From JACKBK01 sp963707275 (lineage in GTDB: Bacteria > Chloroflexota > Anaerolineae > JAAEKA01), in contig CAVPPH010000014.1 of assembly GCA_963707275.1 (NCBI GenBank), positions 29,947 through 93,946 of the forward strand: a stretch of 64,000 bases of DNA. Direction: 5' to 3'. Made by a program: the position numbers and the translations under genes. Below are positions 25,638-35,200 of the stretch, in pieces. Position 1 is the first letter of the stretch. The number at the start of each line of letters is the position of its first letter. Below the pieces are notes generated by a model. It searched no databases. It saw only the letters and a list, made by a program, of their open reading frames with translations, and was not told the DNA's origin.

Positions 25638-26786
25638 GTGACCAACACCCCTGCTGCTCCGCCAACTGATCCACCTGACAGCCTGGAAACCGGCGCGCCT
25701 GACTCCGCGGCTTCGTCGCGCGGCTCCGGGCTGGTTGGGACGCTGCGGCGGGTTCGCTGGGACAAGGTCGGGCTGTTTATCGTCAGCCTTTTCCTGTTCA
25801 TCCTGGCCATCAACCTGATGAAGGAGGGCGCGCGCTCTCTGGCGCCGCTGGTGCGCGACGTTTTCGACGTGAACTCGCCGGCCAACGCACTGGGTTTTGG
25901 CTGGCTGTTCGCGTATGTGGTGATGAGCGGTTCGCCGGTGGCCGCGTCGGCGCTGGCCTTTTTCTCCGCAGGGGTGATCAACCAGATCGAGACCTTCGCT
26001 ATGATTACCGGCAGCCGCTTCGGCGCCAGCTTCATCGTCCTCTTCATCGGGTTTGTCTACGTCCTGCGCGGCCGCGACCGGTCGCAGGGTCTGAGCATGG
26101 GACTGCTCTCGCTGCTGGTGACCTTTTCGACCTACACGGTTGCGCTGATTATCGGCGTTTTCGTGCTTCAATCGGGCACGCTGGACTGGTTCCAACCCTC
26201 CTCGGGAGCGCTGCTCTCCTCGATCTTCGATCTGGTCTTCGATCCCATTATCACCTTGCTGCTCTCCTTCCTGCCGCGCTGGAGCATGTTTGTGGTGGGT
26301 CTGGGCATCATCCTGGTCAGCTTCAACCTGTTTGACCGTTGTCTGCCGGAGATGAGCATCAAGGAAAGCCAGGTCGGCCGGGTGTCGCGCATGGTGTACA
26401 AGCCCTGGGTGATGTTTCTGCTGGGCAGCGGCGTCACCATGATTTCGATGTCGGTCAGCGTTTCGCTCAGCATTCTTGTGCCGCTGAGCAACCGCGGCTT
26501 TGTCCGCCGCGAGAACGTCATCCCCTACATCATGGGCGCCAACATCACAACGTTCGTGGACACGCTGCTGGCGGCCGTCCTGCTGAACAATCCTGACGCA
26601 TTTACCGTGGTTCTGGTGGAGATGTTGTCTGTTGCGCTGGTCAGCGCCGTGATCCTGATCTTCTTCTTCACGAACTACCAGCGCTGGATGCTCTCTATTG
26701 TCAACTGGATTATCGAAAGCAACCGCAATCTGGCCGTATTCATGTTCACCATCTTTGCTATTCCCATCATTCTGCTCTTGATCTGA
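25638..26786 (+). CDS. Na/Pi-cotransporter-family-like membrane protein
   Basis: A 382-aa protein from GTG 25638 with a Pro/Ser-rich cytoplasmic N terminus and about eight to ten helices. Two inverted-repeat-like halves carry GSPVAASALAFFSAGVINQ with MITGSRFGASFIV, and TMISMSVSVSLSILVPL with IPYIMGANITTFVDTLL. The GANITT segment matches the QSS/GANIGT repeats of the NptA (Na-dependent phosphate cotransporter II) family, though the Gln-Ser-Ser is altered, so the substrate is uncertain. The universal stress protein gene follows after 13 bases and is probably co-transcribed. Confidence 0.75.
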   Translation: MTNTPAAPPTDPPDSLETGAPDSAASSRGSGLVGTLRRVRWDKVGLFIVSLFLFILAINLMKEGARSLAPLVRDVFDVNSPANALGFGWLFAYVVMSGSPVAASALAFFSAGVINQIETFAMITGSRFGASFIVLFIGFVYVLRGRDRSQGLSMGLLSLLVTFSTYTVALIIGVFVLQSGTLDWFQPSSGALLSSIFDLVFDPIITLLLSFLPRWSMFVVGLGIILVSFNLFDRCLPEMSIKESQVGRVSRMVYKPWVMFLLGSGVTMISMSVSVSLSILVPLSNRGFVRRENVIPYIMGANITTFVDTLLAAVLLNNPDAFTVVLVEMLSVALVSAVILIFFFTNYQRWMLSIVNWIIESNRNLAVFMFTIFAIPIILLLI

Positions 26787-26799
26787 CAGGTGCCCTGCC

Positions 26800-27621
26800 A
26801 TGAGAATCTTGATGACCACCGGTGGGTCTTCCCATTCCGATGCTGCGCTGCGATTTGGCCTTCAGATCTTGCAGCCCAGCATGGATTCGCCAACGCTGCT
26901 GACCGTTGTCAAACGCGCGGAAGACCAGCCGCGCGGCAAAAAACTTCTGGAGCAGGCCGCGCTTACTTTTGCCGATTCCCAGCCATCTGTCAATCTGAAG
27001 GTGCGTGTGGGCAATACTCCTGAGGAAATCGTCGCGGAGGCCCGCGACGGAAGCTACGATCTGGTGATCGTTGGTGAGCGTCGAACGCACGGTCTCATGA
27101 CGCGGATGCTAGGTTCCACGGCGGTGCACGTCGTGGAGAACTCCCCCTGTTCAGTCATCATTGCCAAGGGCAAGATCGGGCAAATCCGGCGGATATTGCT
27201 GTGCGACAGCGGGGGGCTACAGCCGGACCTACTGACCCGTTTCACTGTCAGCCTGGCGGAACGCATCACAGGGGAGGAGAATGTCACGGTTCTACACGTC
27301 ATGTCGCAGATCACCGCTGCTTCCGGCGTTCCCGACGAACAGCTCAGAGCCGACGCGGATGAGTTGATCGAGGCGCGCGCGCCCGAAGGTGAGTGGCTTG
27401 AACGTGATTTGGCCCTGCTGACCGCGCCACAGATACGGCCGAAGGCCAAAGTGCGTCATGGAACGGTGATCGACGAGATTCTCGACGAGGCGCAGGAGGG
27501 CGACTACGACCTGGTGGTGGTCGGCGCGCACCGCGACGCGGGCTGGCAGCGCTGGCTGCTGGAGGACATCACACACAAGGTGATCACGCTGGTTGACCGG
27601 CCCGTGCTGGTGGTTCGCTGA
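26800..27621 (+). CDS. Tandem universal stress protein (UspA type)
   Basis: A 273-aa cytosolic protein with two Usp folds. The first has the ATP-binding Usp signature DLVIVGERRTHGLMTRMLGS followed by VHVVENSPCSVIIAKG. The second (from IRRILLCDSGG) ends DLVVVGAHRDAGWQRWLLED...VDRPVLVVR and lacks the full G-x2-G-x9-G loop, so it may not bind nucleotide. Tandem Usp proteins are typical partners of transporters; here it directly follows the Na/Pi-like gene by 13 bases. Confidence 0.9.
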   Translation: MRILMTTGGSSHSDAALRFGLQILQPSMDSPTLLTVVKRAEDQPRGKKLLEQAALTFADSQPSVNLKVRVGNTPEEIVAEARDGSYDLVIVGERRTHGLMTRMLGSTAVHVVENSPCSVIIAKGKIGQIRRILLCDSGGLQPDLLTRFTVSLAERITGEENVTVLHVMSQITAASGVPDEQLRADADELIEARAPEGEWLERDLALLTAPQIRPKAKVRHGTVIDEILDEAQEGDYDLVVVGAHRDAGWQRWLLEDITHKVITLVDRPVLVVR

Positions 27622-27739
27622 GAATTACTGTCAGGCGCCTGGCACTTCGGCTGCAACGGGGAGTGATCCGACCTGAATTGGGTAGCTGGTATGGACAGCC
27701 TGACCTGCCGGGCGCCTCAGGCTGAATAGCGGCAGTTGA

Positions 27740-29134
27740 ATGACCATGAGTTTCACTCGTTTCAGCCCCGTCGTTCTTGACCCCGACCCACAGCGGCGGG
27801 CGCGCATCCTGCCGATACTCGACGCCGCGCTGGACGCAGTCGATCCAGGCGCGGCAGTCAGGAGTGCGCTGACCCGCGAGGGCGACCTGTTGCGCCTAGC
27901 CGGCAGGGAGTATGATCTGAACGGTTTTCAGAGCGTCACTTTGCTGAGCTTCGGCAAGGCTGCAGTGATCATGGCGCGCGCTCTCTGCGACCTGCTGGGC
28001 GACCGCGTCACCGCAGGGATCGCGCTGACCAAGGACGGGCACACAGCTGGCAGTGAGCGGCTGCCGGCCAGCGTTGCCGTGTTGGAGGCTGGCCATCCCG
28101 TGCCTGACGAGGCGGGCGTCGCGGCCTCGCAGCGCATCGCGGGGCTGGCCGACCGTGCGGCGTCCGACGATCTCGTCATCTGCCTGGTCTCCGGCGGCGG
28201 TTCAGCATTGTTGACCTATCCGGCCGCCGGGCTGAGCCTGGCAGACTTACAAGCAACCACCGCAGCCCTGCTGAAATGCGGCGCGACGATCGACCAGATC
28301 AACACATTGCGCAAGCATCTGGAAGCGTTGAAGGGCGGCCAGCTTGCGCGGCTGGCTGCTCCCGCTACGTTGATCACTCTCATCTTGTCGGATGTCGTCG
28401 GCAGCCCGTTGGACGTGATCGCCTCCGGACCGACCGTGCCCGACCATTCCATCTGGGCCGACGCCTGGCAGGTGGTTGACGGCTATGATTTGCAGGCTGT
28501 CTTGCCACCGGCTGTCATCGATCGCTTGCAGGCCGGGCTGGCAGGCAGGCTCCCCGACACGCCCAAGGCCGGCGATCCGGTCTTCGCCAACAGCCAGGCG
28601 GTGGTGGTGGCCGACAACGCCCTGGCAGCAAAGGCCGCCGCGGCTGCGGCGCAGCATTGCGGGTTCAACGCACAGGTGCTGACGACCTTTGTGGAAGGAG
28701 AAGCCAGGGAGGTTGCACGGCTCGCGGTGGCGCTGGCGCGCGAGGTGGCAACTCACGGTCGGCCGGCAGCCGCTCCCGCTTGCCTGATCCTGGGTGGTGA
28801 GACTACCGTGACGATCCGCGGCCAGGGCAAGGGCGGGCGCAACCAGGAGCTGGCGCTGGCGGCCGCGGTGCAGTTGCCGCGCATCTCACAGGCACAGGGC
28901 GAGCGCGTCGTCATCGTCTCCCTGGCCACCGACGGCACGGACGGCCCGACCGACGCAGCCGGCGCGCTGGTCGACGTCGGGACGGTCGGGCGCGCGGTCA
29001 CCGCGGGGCTGCGCGCTGCCGACCACCTGGACAACAACGACGCCCATCCTTTGCTGGCCGCGACCAACGACCTGCTGCTTTCCGGTCCGACGCAGACCAA
29101 CGTAAACGATCTGATCTTTGTTTTCGTGTTTTGA
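27740..29134 (+). CDS. Glycerate 2-kinase (MOFRL family)
   Basis: A 464-aa protein of the GckA/TtuD family that phosphorylates D-glycerate at O-2, feeding it into lower glycolysis. Visible: SFGKAAVIMA, TKDGH, EAGHPVPDEAG, CLVSGGGSALL (nucleotide-binding glycine loop), LILSDVVGSPLDVIASGPT, GGETTVTIRGQGKGGRNQE, and the C-terminal MOFRL end SGPTQTNVNDLIFVF. Full length for the family. ATG 27740 is used; ATG 27746 is equally possible. The following yihY-like gene starts 4 bases after its stop. Confidence 0.93.
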   Translation: MTMSFTRFSPVVLDPDPQRRARILPILDAALDAVDPGAAVRSALTREGDLLRLAGREYDLNGFQSVTLLSFGKAAVIMARALCDLLGDRVTAGIALTKDGHTAGSERLPASVAVLEAGHPVPDEAGVAASQRIAGLADRAASDDLVICLVSGGGSALLTYPAAGLSLADLQATTAALLKCGATIDQINTLRKHLEALKGGQLARLAAPATLITLILSDVVGSPLDVIASGPTVPDHSIWADAWQVVDGYDLQAVLPPAVIDRLQAGLAGRLPDTPKAGDPVFANSQAVVVADNALAAKAAAAAAQHCGFNAQVLTTFVEGEAREVARLAVALAREVATHGRPAAAPACLILGGETTVTIRGQGKGGRNQELALAAAVQLPRISQAQGERVVIVSLATDGTDGPTDAAGALVDVGTVGRAVTAGLRAADHLDNNDAHPLLAATNDLLLSGPTQTNVNDLIFVFVF

Positions 29135-29137
29135 ACC

Positions 29138-30052
29138 ATGGCAGATGATAACGTAATCACGCAGGCGACGCAGCGGCTTGAGGCGCTGTTCGATCGGGCT
29201 GACGGCGCGACCCGGGGCTGGCTGGGCACGCTACGCAGCGCGTGGGACAACTTCGCGCTGGCGCGAGGCATGCAGGCTTCGGCGGCAGTTGCCTACTACG
29301 CGATGTTCTCGCTGTTCCCCATGCTGATGGTATTGGTCGTCTCGCTGAGCTATCTGGTGGACGCGGCAACCGCGCAGGATTTGGTCTACGCCCTGGCCAC
29401 CCGGTTCCTGCCAAACGACTCGGGTATCGCGTCGCTGGTGACCGAGACGTTCGCCGGCATCTATTCCCAGCGCGGCACAGTCGGTCTGATCGGTCTGGCG
29501 GCATTGTTCTGGTCAGCATCGGGCGTCTTCACGACCCTGACCTACAACATCGACCTGGCCTGGAGTGAGACCCGCCCGCCCAACGCCCTTAAAGCGCGCC
29601 TGATCGGACTGTTGCTGATTCTGCTCTTGTTGGGGGCGCTGCTCCTGGCGCTGTTTCTCTCGACGATTTCGGGCGCCCTGGCAGCACTGCCGACACTTTT
29701 TGCCTTCCTGGGCATCGACCCTGAGCTTGGGCGATTGGGAACGCTGCAAGTCGTGTCGATTCTCGTGACGGTCGTCGCCTACACCGGTCTGTACCGCTGG
29801 ATACCCAACCGCTACGTTCCCTGGCGCGCGGCGATTGTGCCTGCTCTGCTGGCCGCGCTCGCCTCGCAGGTGGTCAACGCCGGCTACTCGTGGTATCTCG
29901 GCAGCGGTTTCTCGCGCTACGAGTTGCTCTACGGTCCGCTGACTGCCATCATTGTGTTGATGTTCTGGTCTTACCTGACGGTGTTGATCATTCTGGTCGG
30001 CGCGCATCTGGGGGCGGCTATCGCCAGGCGAATGGACAGCGCCAGTTCGTAG
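29138..30052 (+). CDS. YihY/BrkB-family membrane protein
   Basis: A 304-aa protein with six hydrophobic helices and family motifs RGMQASAAVAYYAMFSLFPM, FWSASGVFTTL, YRWIPNRYVPWR, and YGPLTAIIVLMFWSYLT. This is the YihY/virulence factor BrkB family, once wrongly named ribonuclease BN; the cellular function is unsettled, with proposals of transport or envelope roles. It follows the glycerate kinase gene by 4 bases, so the two share a transcript, though no functional link is evident. Confidence 0.92.
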   Translation: MADDNVITQATQRLEALFDRADGATRGWLGTLRSAWDNFALARGMQASAAVAYYAMFSLFPMLMVLVVSLSYLVDAATAQDLVYALATRFLPNDSGIASLVTETFAGIYSQRGTVGLIGLAALFWSASGVFTTLTYNIDLAWSETRPPNALKARLIGLLLILLLLGALLLALFLSTISGALAALPTLFAFLGIDPELGRLGTLQVVSILVTVVAYTGLYRWIPNRYVPWRAAIVPALLAALASQVVNAGYSWYLGSGFSRYELLYGPLTAIIVLMFWSYLTVLIILVGAHLGAAIARRMDSASS

Positions 30053-30159
30053 TCGCGACTACCTATCGCTTGCCCCATCGGGCGCGACCATCAATTGGTT
30101 GCTGCTTTGGCCGGTCGCCTGACCGAGCCAACAGATGGAAGTTATTCGTGGACGCGTTC

Positions 30160-30738
30160 TTATTCCACCGTGATCAGCGCACGCAGTTTCTCCAGCGTGG
30201 CAGGGCCGATCCCCTTGACCTCGATGATCGCCTCGATGGTGGCGAACGGCCCGTGTTCGTCGCGATAGGCGATGATAGCCTCGGCCGTCTTCGGACCGAT
30301 ACCGGGCAGCGTTTCTAAGTCGGCTGCGCTACCCGTGTTGATGTTGACCTGGCTGCCTGCCGGTGCGCCGGCGGGCGAGGTACTGGTGACCGGGGAGGTG
30401 GCAACCGGGGCAGTTGCGTCATCGCCAGCCGCGGGAGTTAGCTCCTCTCGCGGCGTGTCCAGCGCAACGAAACCGGTGCGTGATGCCGGTGTTGCCGGCG
30501 TCTCTGGCGCTGCTGTGGCTGTCGTCGTGGTTGCAACGACTGTCGGGACCGGCGTCGCCGTCGGAGCGGGTGTCGCGGTAGCCGGCGGCGGTTGAACCGC
30601 GAAGGCGACCTGCTGTGGCCGGCCGCGCGCCAGTGTGTATCCACCCCAAACAATCGTCCAGAACAGCGTCGTGATCATCACGGTCAACACGACCAGCTTG
30701 CCGCGCCCTGGCGGCTGTGGATCGGTTGTGTCTGCCAT
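30160..30738 (-). CDS. ComEA-like helix-hairpin-helix DNA-binding protein
   Basis: A 192-aa protein: a membrane anchor (LVVLTVMITTLFWTIVWGG), a low-complexity Pro/Thr/Ala linker of about 80 residues, and a C-terminal double HhH domain (VNINTGSAADLETLPGIGPK, then TIEAIIEVKGIGPATLEKLR). This is the ComEA layout, the surface DNA receptor of natural transformation. No comEC is in the window, so competence is only suggested. The linker suits crossing a thick wall. Confidence 0.88.
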   Translation of the reverse strand: MADTTDPQPPGRGKLVVLTVMITTLFWTIVWGGYTLARGRPQQVAFAVQPPPATATPAPTATPVPTVVATTTTATAAPETPATPASRTGFVALDTPREELTPAAGDDATAPVATSPVTSTSPAGAPAGSQVNINTGSAADLETLPGIGPKTAEAIIAYRDEHGPFATIEAIIEVKGIGPATLEKLRALITVE

Positions 30739-30759
30739 GGAATCCCTCCCGGCGATGGG

Positions 30760-31122
30760 CTACTCGTTGTGGGCCGGCGGCGCTTCGGCCACAAAGGCCA
30801 GGTCCGCCAGCAAGGTGTCGGGCGTCAGATCGGGCGCGATCAGCCCGGTAACGGTGACAGTGTGCCGGTATTCGTGCTGACCGGCGTAGAAGCGGTCGTC
30901 GATTTCCACGTTGGACCAGGCGTCGGCGGTCAGAGGCCGCGAGACCGTGAAACGGAAACGAGCGGCCCGGTCGATCACCAGCGACCAGACTTCGTCGTCC
31001 CGATCCAGCCGGGCCGCGACTTCGCCGAGGGTTTCGCTGGTGATCGCCTCCCAGCCGGCCGACTGCAGGGCATCATGCCACGCGGCCAGGAAATCAGCAG
31101 CGGATTGGACTTGTGGTGGCAT
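30760..31122 (-). CDS. 120-aa protein of unknown function
   Basis: A soluble acidic protein (MPPQVQSAADFLAAWHDALQ...) with no signal, membrane segment or motif that I recognise. Base composition and codon use look like its neighbours. It lies 21 bases upstream of the comEA-like gene on the same strand and may share its promoter. The alternating charged and aromatic residues in RARFRFTVSRPL and EYRHTVTVTG suggest a beta-sheet fold. Confidence 0.6.
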   Translation of the reverse strand: MPPQVQSAADFLAAWHDALQSAGWEAITSETLGEVAARLDRDDEVWSLVIDRAARFRFTVSRPLTADAWSNVEIDDRFYAGQHEYRHTVTVTGLIAPDLTPDTLLADLAFVAEAPPAHNE

Positions 31123-31162
31123 GGTCGATCACGCGATCAGGACTGGGGTTCTGCTGCCGAAG

Positions 31163-31225
31163 AGGTGACAGTCACTTCGAGCGCCGCTGAATGCAAGGTT
31201 GGCGCTGATGAAGTGACTGTCACCT
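31163..31225. repeat. Inverted repeat AGGTGACAGTCACTTC / GAAGTGACTGTCACCT
   Basis: Two perfect 16-base arms at 31163-31178 and 31210-31225 enclose 31 bases. Relatives with AAGTGACTGTCA or GGTGACTGTCACC occur at about 44266-44284 and 61265-61299, so this is a dispersed intergenic family, perhaps a small non-autonomous element. Confidence 0.7.
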
Positions 31226-31238
31226 GTGTTTGCAAGGA

Positions 31239-32039
31239 TCAGGCGCTGTCGTCAGGATTCGCTGATTGGCTGCCGGTCATGTTGTCGATCAGCGCGCTAA
31301 AGGCGCGCACGAACTCGATGGGAATCGGGAAGATGATGGTCGAGTTCTTCTCGGCGGAGATCTCCACCAGCGTGGAGAGGTAACGCAGTTGCAGGGCGAT
31401 CGGCTCGTGCGCCATGGTGTGGGCTGCCTCACGCAGCTGCTGCGCCGCTTCAAACTCACCCGAGGCGTGGATGATCTTGGCTCGCTTCTCGCGCTCCGCT
31501 TCAGCCTGCTTGGCCATGGAACGCTTCATGGTTTCCGGAAGCTCCACGTCCTTGACCTCGACGATGCCGACCTTGATGCCCCACGGCTCGGTGGCCTCGT
31601 CGATGATCTGCTGTAGCTTTTGGTTGATGCGCTCGCGGTGCGCCAGCAACTCGTCCAGCTCGCTCTGGCCCAGCACGTTGCGCAAGGTGGTCTGCGCGAT
31701 GTTCCAGGTGGCTCGCCGGTAGTCCTCGACATTGACGACCGCCGACGACGGTTCTACGACCCGGAAGTAGACCACCGCGTTGACCTTGACGGTGACGTTG
31801 TCGCGCGTGATGGCTTCCTGGGAGGGCACGTCCATGGTGACCACGCGCAGATCGACCCGCACCGCGCGATCCACGAACGGGATCAGAAAGATCAGCCCCG
31901 GTCCCTTGACTTTTTGCACACGACCGAGACGGAAGACGACAGCCCGCTCGTATTCTGGAATGATCTTGATCGCGGTCGAGATCAGGAAGAGCAGAATCGC
32001 GAGCACGACGACGAACGAGATAAGGGCGCTGAGGTCCAT
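31239..32039 (-). CDS. Slipin/stomatin-like SPFH-domain membrane protein
   Basis: A 266-aa protein starting at ATG 32039 (AAGGAG upstream). One N-terminal membrane helix (ISFVVVLAILLFLISTAI) precedes the SPFH/band-7 domain (EYERAVVFRLGRVQKVKGPG, VDLRVVTMDVPSQEAITRDN, VEDYRRATWNIAQTTLRNVL), then a helical EAEREKRAKIIHASGE segment typical of slipins. It scaffolds membrane microdomains; partner proteases of the NfeD type are not in the window. Confidence 0.93.
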   Translation of the reverse strand: MDLSALISFVVVLAILLFLISTAIKIIPEYERAVVFRLGRVQKVKGPGLIFLIPFVDRAVRVDLRVVTMDVPSQEAITRDNVTVKVNAVVYFRVVEPSSAVVNVEDYRRATWNIAQTTLRNVLGQSELDELLAHRERINQKLQQIIDEATEPWGIKVGIVEVKDVELPETMKRSMAKQAEAEREKRAKIIHASGEFEAAQQLREAAHTMAHEPIALQLRYLSTLVEISAEKNSTIIFPIPIEFVRAFSALIDNMTGSQSANPDDSA

Positions 32040-32113
32040 ATAAGTCTCCTTGGTTGAGTTCCGCAAGCGCGGAAGTTAGCGGCTTCGGGTGTGCCGTGAC
32101 TGGCATTGATATC

Positions 32114-32142
32114 ATTATAGACGATATGCCCCGTGTGGACAA
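32114..32142 (-). promoter_or_regulatory. Slipin promoter TTGTCC-N17-TATAAT
   Basis: Minus strand: -35 TTGTCC (32142-32137) and consensus -10 TATAAT (32119-32114), spacer 17, about 70 bases before the start codon. Confidence 0.55.
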
Positions 32143-32146
32143 GCAA

Positions 32147-32191
32147 CCGCCAGGTGCCGGGGGCTTTCCGAAAGTCCCCGGCACCTGGCGG
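32147..32191. repeat. Long perfect hairpin CCGCCAGGTGCCGGGG...CCCCGGCACCTGGCGG
   Basis: 16-bp perfect stem whose loop can pair further (CTTT/AAAG). It lies between the divergent slipin and PBP genes, just upstream of the slipin -35, so it is not an ordinary terminator. A CAGGCGCCTGGCAC relative lies at about 27632-27646. Confidence 0.7.
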
Positions 32192-32232
32192 TACTGAACA
32201 TTCTGGCCCTTTCCTGCGTCTAACAACCTGTC

Positions 32233-35200
32233 ATGAGCAATCAAAATCAACCACCCAACTCACAACCTTCCGGGCAGCCGCGACGGCCGCTGCCGCCGCC
32301 GCCGCCGGGCTACGGACAGCCACTGGCCCAGAGCGCGCCGCCAACCAACACGCCGCCCCGTGCGTCGCGGTCAGCTCAGGGCGGCGGCTGCGCCAACGGC
32401 GTGCTGGTCGGCGTGTTTCTCTTCCTGGTGATCGCGTTGGCTGGCGTGGCCATCTTTGCGCTGGGCTACGCAGGCATTGCCACGGTGCTGCCGCCGGCCA
32501 GCGAGCTGATCACGCGCGCGAACCAGGGCACCAACACGCGCATCCTTGATCGTAATGGCGAGCTGTTGCAAGCGCCGCTGGCACCCAACGACCCGTCGGC
32601 CGGGCTGCGCAGACACATCGCGCTGGCCGACATCTCGCCGCACCTCAGGGCCGCGACCATCGCTACCGAGGACGCCAACTTCTACAGCCACCCCGGCGTC
32701 GATCCGGCCGGGCTGGCACGCGCCATCTTCCGCGCGGTTCAAAACAGCGGCCCTGTCGTCGGCACCAGCACCATCAGCCAGCAGCTTGTCAAGCTGGTGT
32801 TCTTGTCGCCGGAGCGCACCGTCACCCGCAAGGTCAAGGAAGCGGTGCTGGCGGCCGAGATCACCCGCCGCTACGACAAGAACACGATCCTCGAACTCTA
32901 TCTCAATCAGATCAACTACGGCAATCTGGCCTACGGCGCTGAGGCGGCTGCCCGGCTGTATTTCGACAAGCCGGCTGCCGAGCTGACGCTGGCCGAGGCG
33001 GCCTTGTTGGCCGGTTTGCCGCAGGCGCCTGCGACTTACGATCCGCTGCAAAACCCTGAGGGGGCCAAAAACCGCCAGGCCGACGTGTTGCGGCTGATGG
33101 TCGAGCACGGAGCGATCAGCGCCGCCGAGGCCGACGTGGCCTGGGCTGAGCCGCTGACCTATCACGGGCAGGGGCTGGCCGACCTGCAACTGGCGCGCGC
33201 CCCCCATTTTGTCACCTATGTGCGCAGCCAGCTTGAGCAGTTGTACGGGCCGGAGCTGCTCTACAACGGCGGCCTGCAGGTCTACACCAGCCTCGACAGC
33301 GGCTTGCAGGAGCAGGCCGAGCAACTGGTCAGCCAGGGCGTGGCCGACTTGCAGGGCCAGAACGTCAGCAACGGCGCGCTGGTGGCCATCGATCCGCGCA
33401 CCGGTGAAATCGAGGCGCTGGTCGGGTCGGCCGACTTCTTCGACGCCGAGATCAGCGGGCAGGTCAACGTCGCCATCTCGCCGCGCCAGCCTGGCTCAAC
33501 CATGAAGCCTTTTACCTACCTGGCAACCTTTGAGCGCCCCGAAAACTGGTGGACGCCGGCCACGATGATCGACGACGTGCGCACCGAGTTCGACGACGGG
33601 CCGGGGCGACCGCCCTACGTGCCAAACAACTACGACGGCAAGGAGCACGGCCGCGTCAGCGTGCGCACGGCGCTGGCCAACTCCTACAACATTCCGGCGG
33701 TCAAGGCGCTGCAAAGCGTGGGAGTCGATGCGCTGCTGCAAGTGGCCGACCGTTTCGGCATGACAACGCTTACCCAACCCGGTCACCCGCTCTACGGCCT
33801 GTCGCTGACGCTGGGCGGCGGCGAGGTGACGCTGCTGGAGATGACCAGCGCCTACGGCGCGCTGGCCAACGGCGGCGTCGCGACCCAGCCGACCACCATC
33901 CTCTGTGTGCTGGACGCGACTGGCGCGGTGCTGGAGCGGCTGGAGGTCGCTGATCTGCCGGCTGCCTGTCGCGATGCGCCTGTCAGCGCGAGTTCGCTGA
34001 TCCAGCAACCGCAGCAGCAACGGGCCGCATCCGCGCAACACGCCTACCTGCTCACTGACATCCTCAAGGACAACGCCGCGCGCACGCCGACCTTTGGCGC
34101 GAATTCGTGGCTGGTGCTGGACCGGCCCGCGGCCGTCAAGACGGGAACGACCAACGATGTGCGCGACATCTGGACGATTGGCTACACGCCGCAGCTGGTG
34201 ACCGGCGTCTGGGTGGGCAACGCCGACGGTTCGCCCATGAACCCGCGGCTGTCGGGCATCGCCGGCGCCGGACCGATCTGGAACCGGTTCATGCGGGCCG
34301 CGCTGGCAGGCCAGCCCGCGCAGGATTTCCCCGTTCCAGACGGCATCCAGCAGGTGGAGATCTGCACGGCCACCGGCGCAGTTGCCGACTCGTCCTGCCC
34401 GCCAGAGCAGCGCCGGATGGAGATCTTCGCGGCCAACCAATTGCCGACCGGCGCGACGCTGGGCGTCACGCCAGTCGCTACCGCAGCCAACGCGGTCGTC
34501 GCGATCTACCAGCCCTACGACGGGCAGATCGTCGAGGGTCTGGTGCGCATCGTCGGCAGTGCGACGGTGGCCGACTTCGACCACTACCTGGTGGAATACG
34601 GTGAGTCCTTCGCTCCGGGAGCGTGGGGCGTCGTAGCCGGGCCGGTTTACAGCCCGGTGGAAAACGGCGATCTGGCGCTGTGGGACACGACGCGCCTGCC
34701 GGTGGATGGCCCGCATCTGCTGCGGGTGGTGGCGGTCAACCGCGCCGGGCAGCGCATCGAGTTTGTGCCGGCGCGGGTCACCGTCTCACGTGCCACGCCC
34801 ACGCCTACGGCGACGCCAACTGAAACGCCGGTTGTCCTGCCGACAGCAACTCCGACGGAAACTTTCCTGCCGTTCCCGACCAGTACTGCCACGCCCTTCG
34901 ATGTGCCAACTGCGACGCCGACCATGGTCATCGAACCGCCGACCGCGACCCCGCCGCTGCCCGATCTGGTCGCGGCGATCACGCAGCCGGTCGAGGGCGA
35001 TGTGGTGGGTGGTCTGGTCAGCATCTCCGGCGCGGCGGCCGGGCCGGACTTCGCCAGCTACACGCTGCAATACTCGAGCCCCGACGGCTACCGCCCCGTG
35101 CGCCCCGATCAGCCGGTCTACTTCGCGCCTTCATTGGGCGAACTGGGCACGTGGAACACGGCCGCGCTGCCCGCCGGCGCCTACACACTGCTGCTGACCG

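Noticed and set aside
24957..26819. 620-aa open frame on the minus strand opposite the ClC and Na/Pi-like genes
   Set aside because: Rich in His, Gln, Asp and Arg with no domain; it is an antisense shadow of high-GC genes that have clear families on the plus strand.
29138..30052. Ribonuclease BN
   Set aside because: The YihY/BrkB family was once given this name in error; no nuclease motif is present.
33496..34716. 406-aa minus-strand frame opposite the PBP gene
   Set aside because: Antisense artefact of the GC-rich PBP coding sequence.
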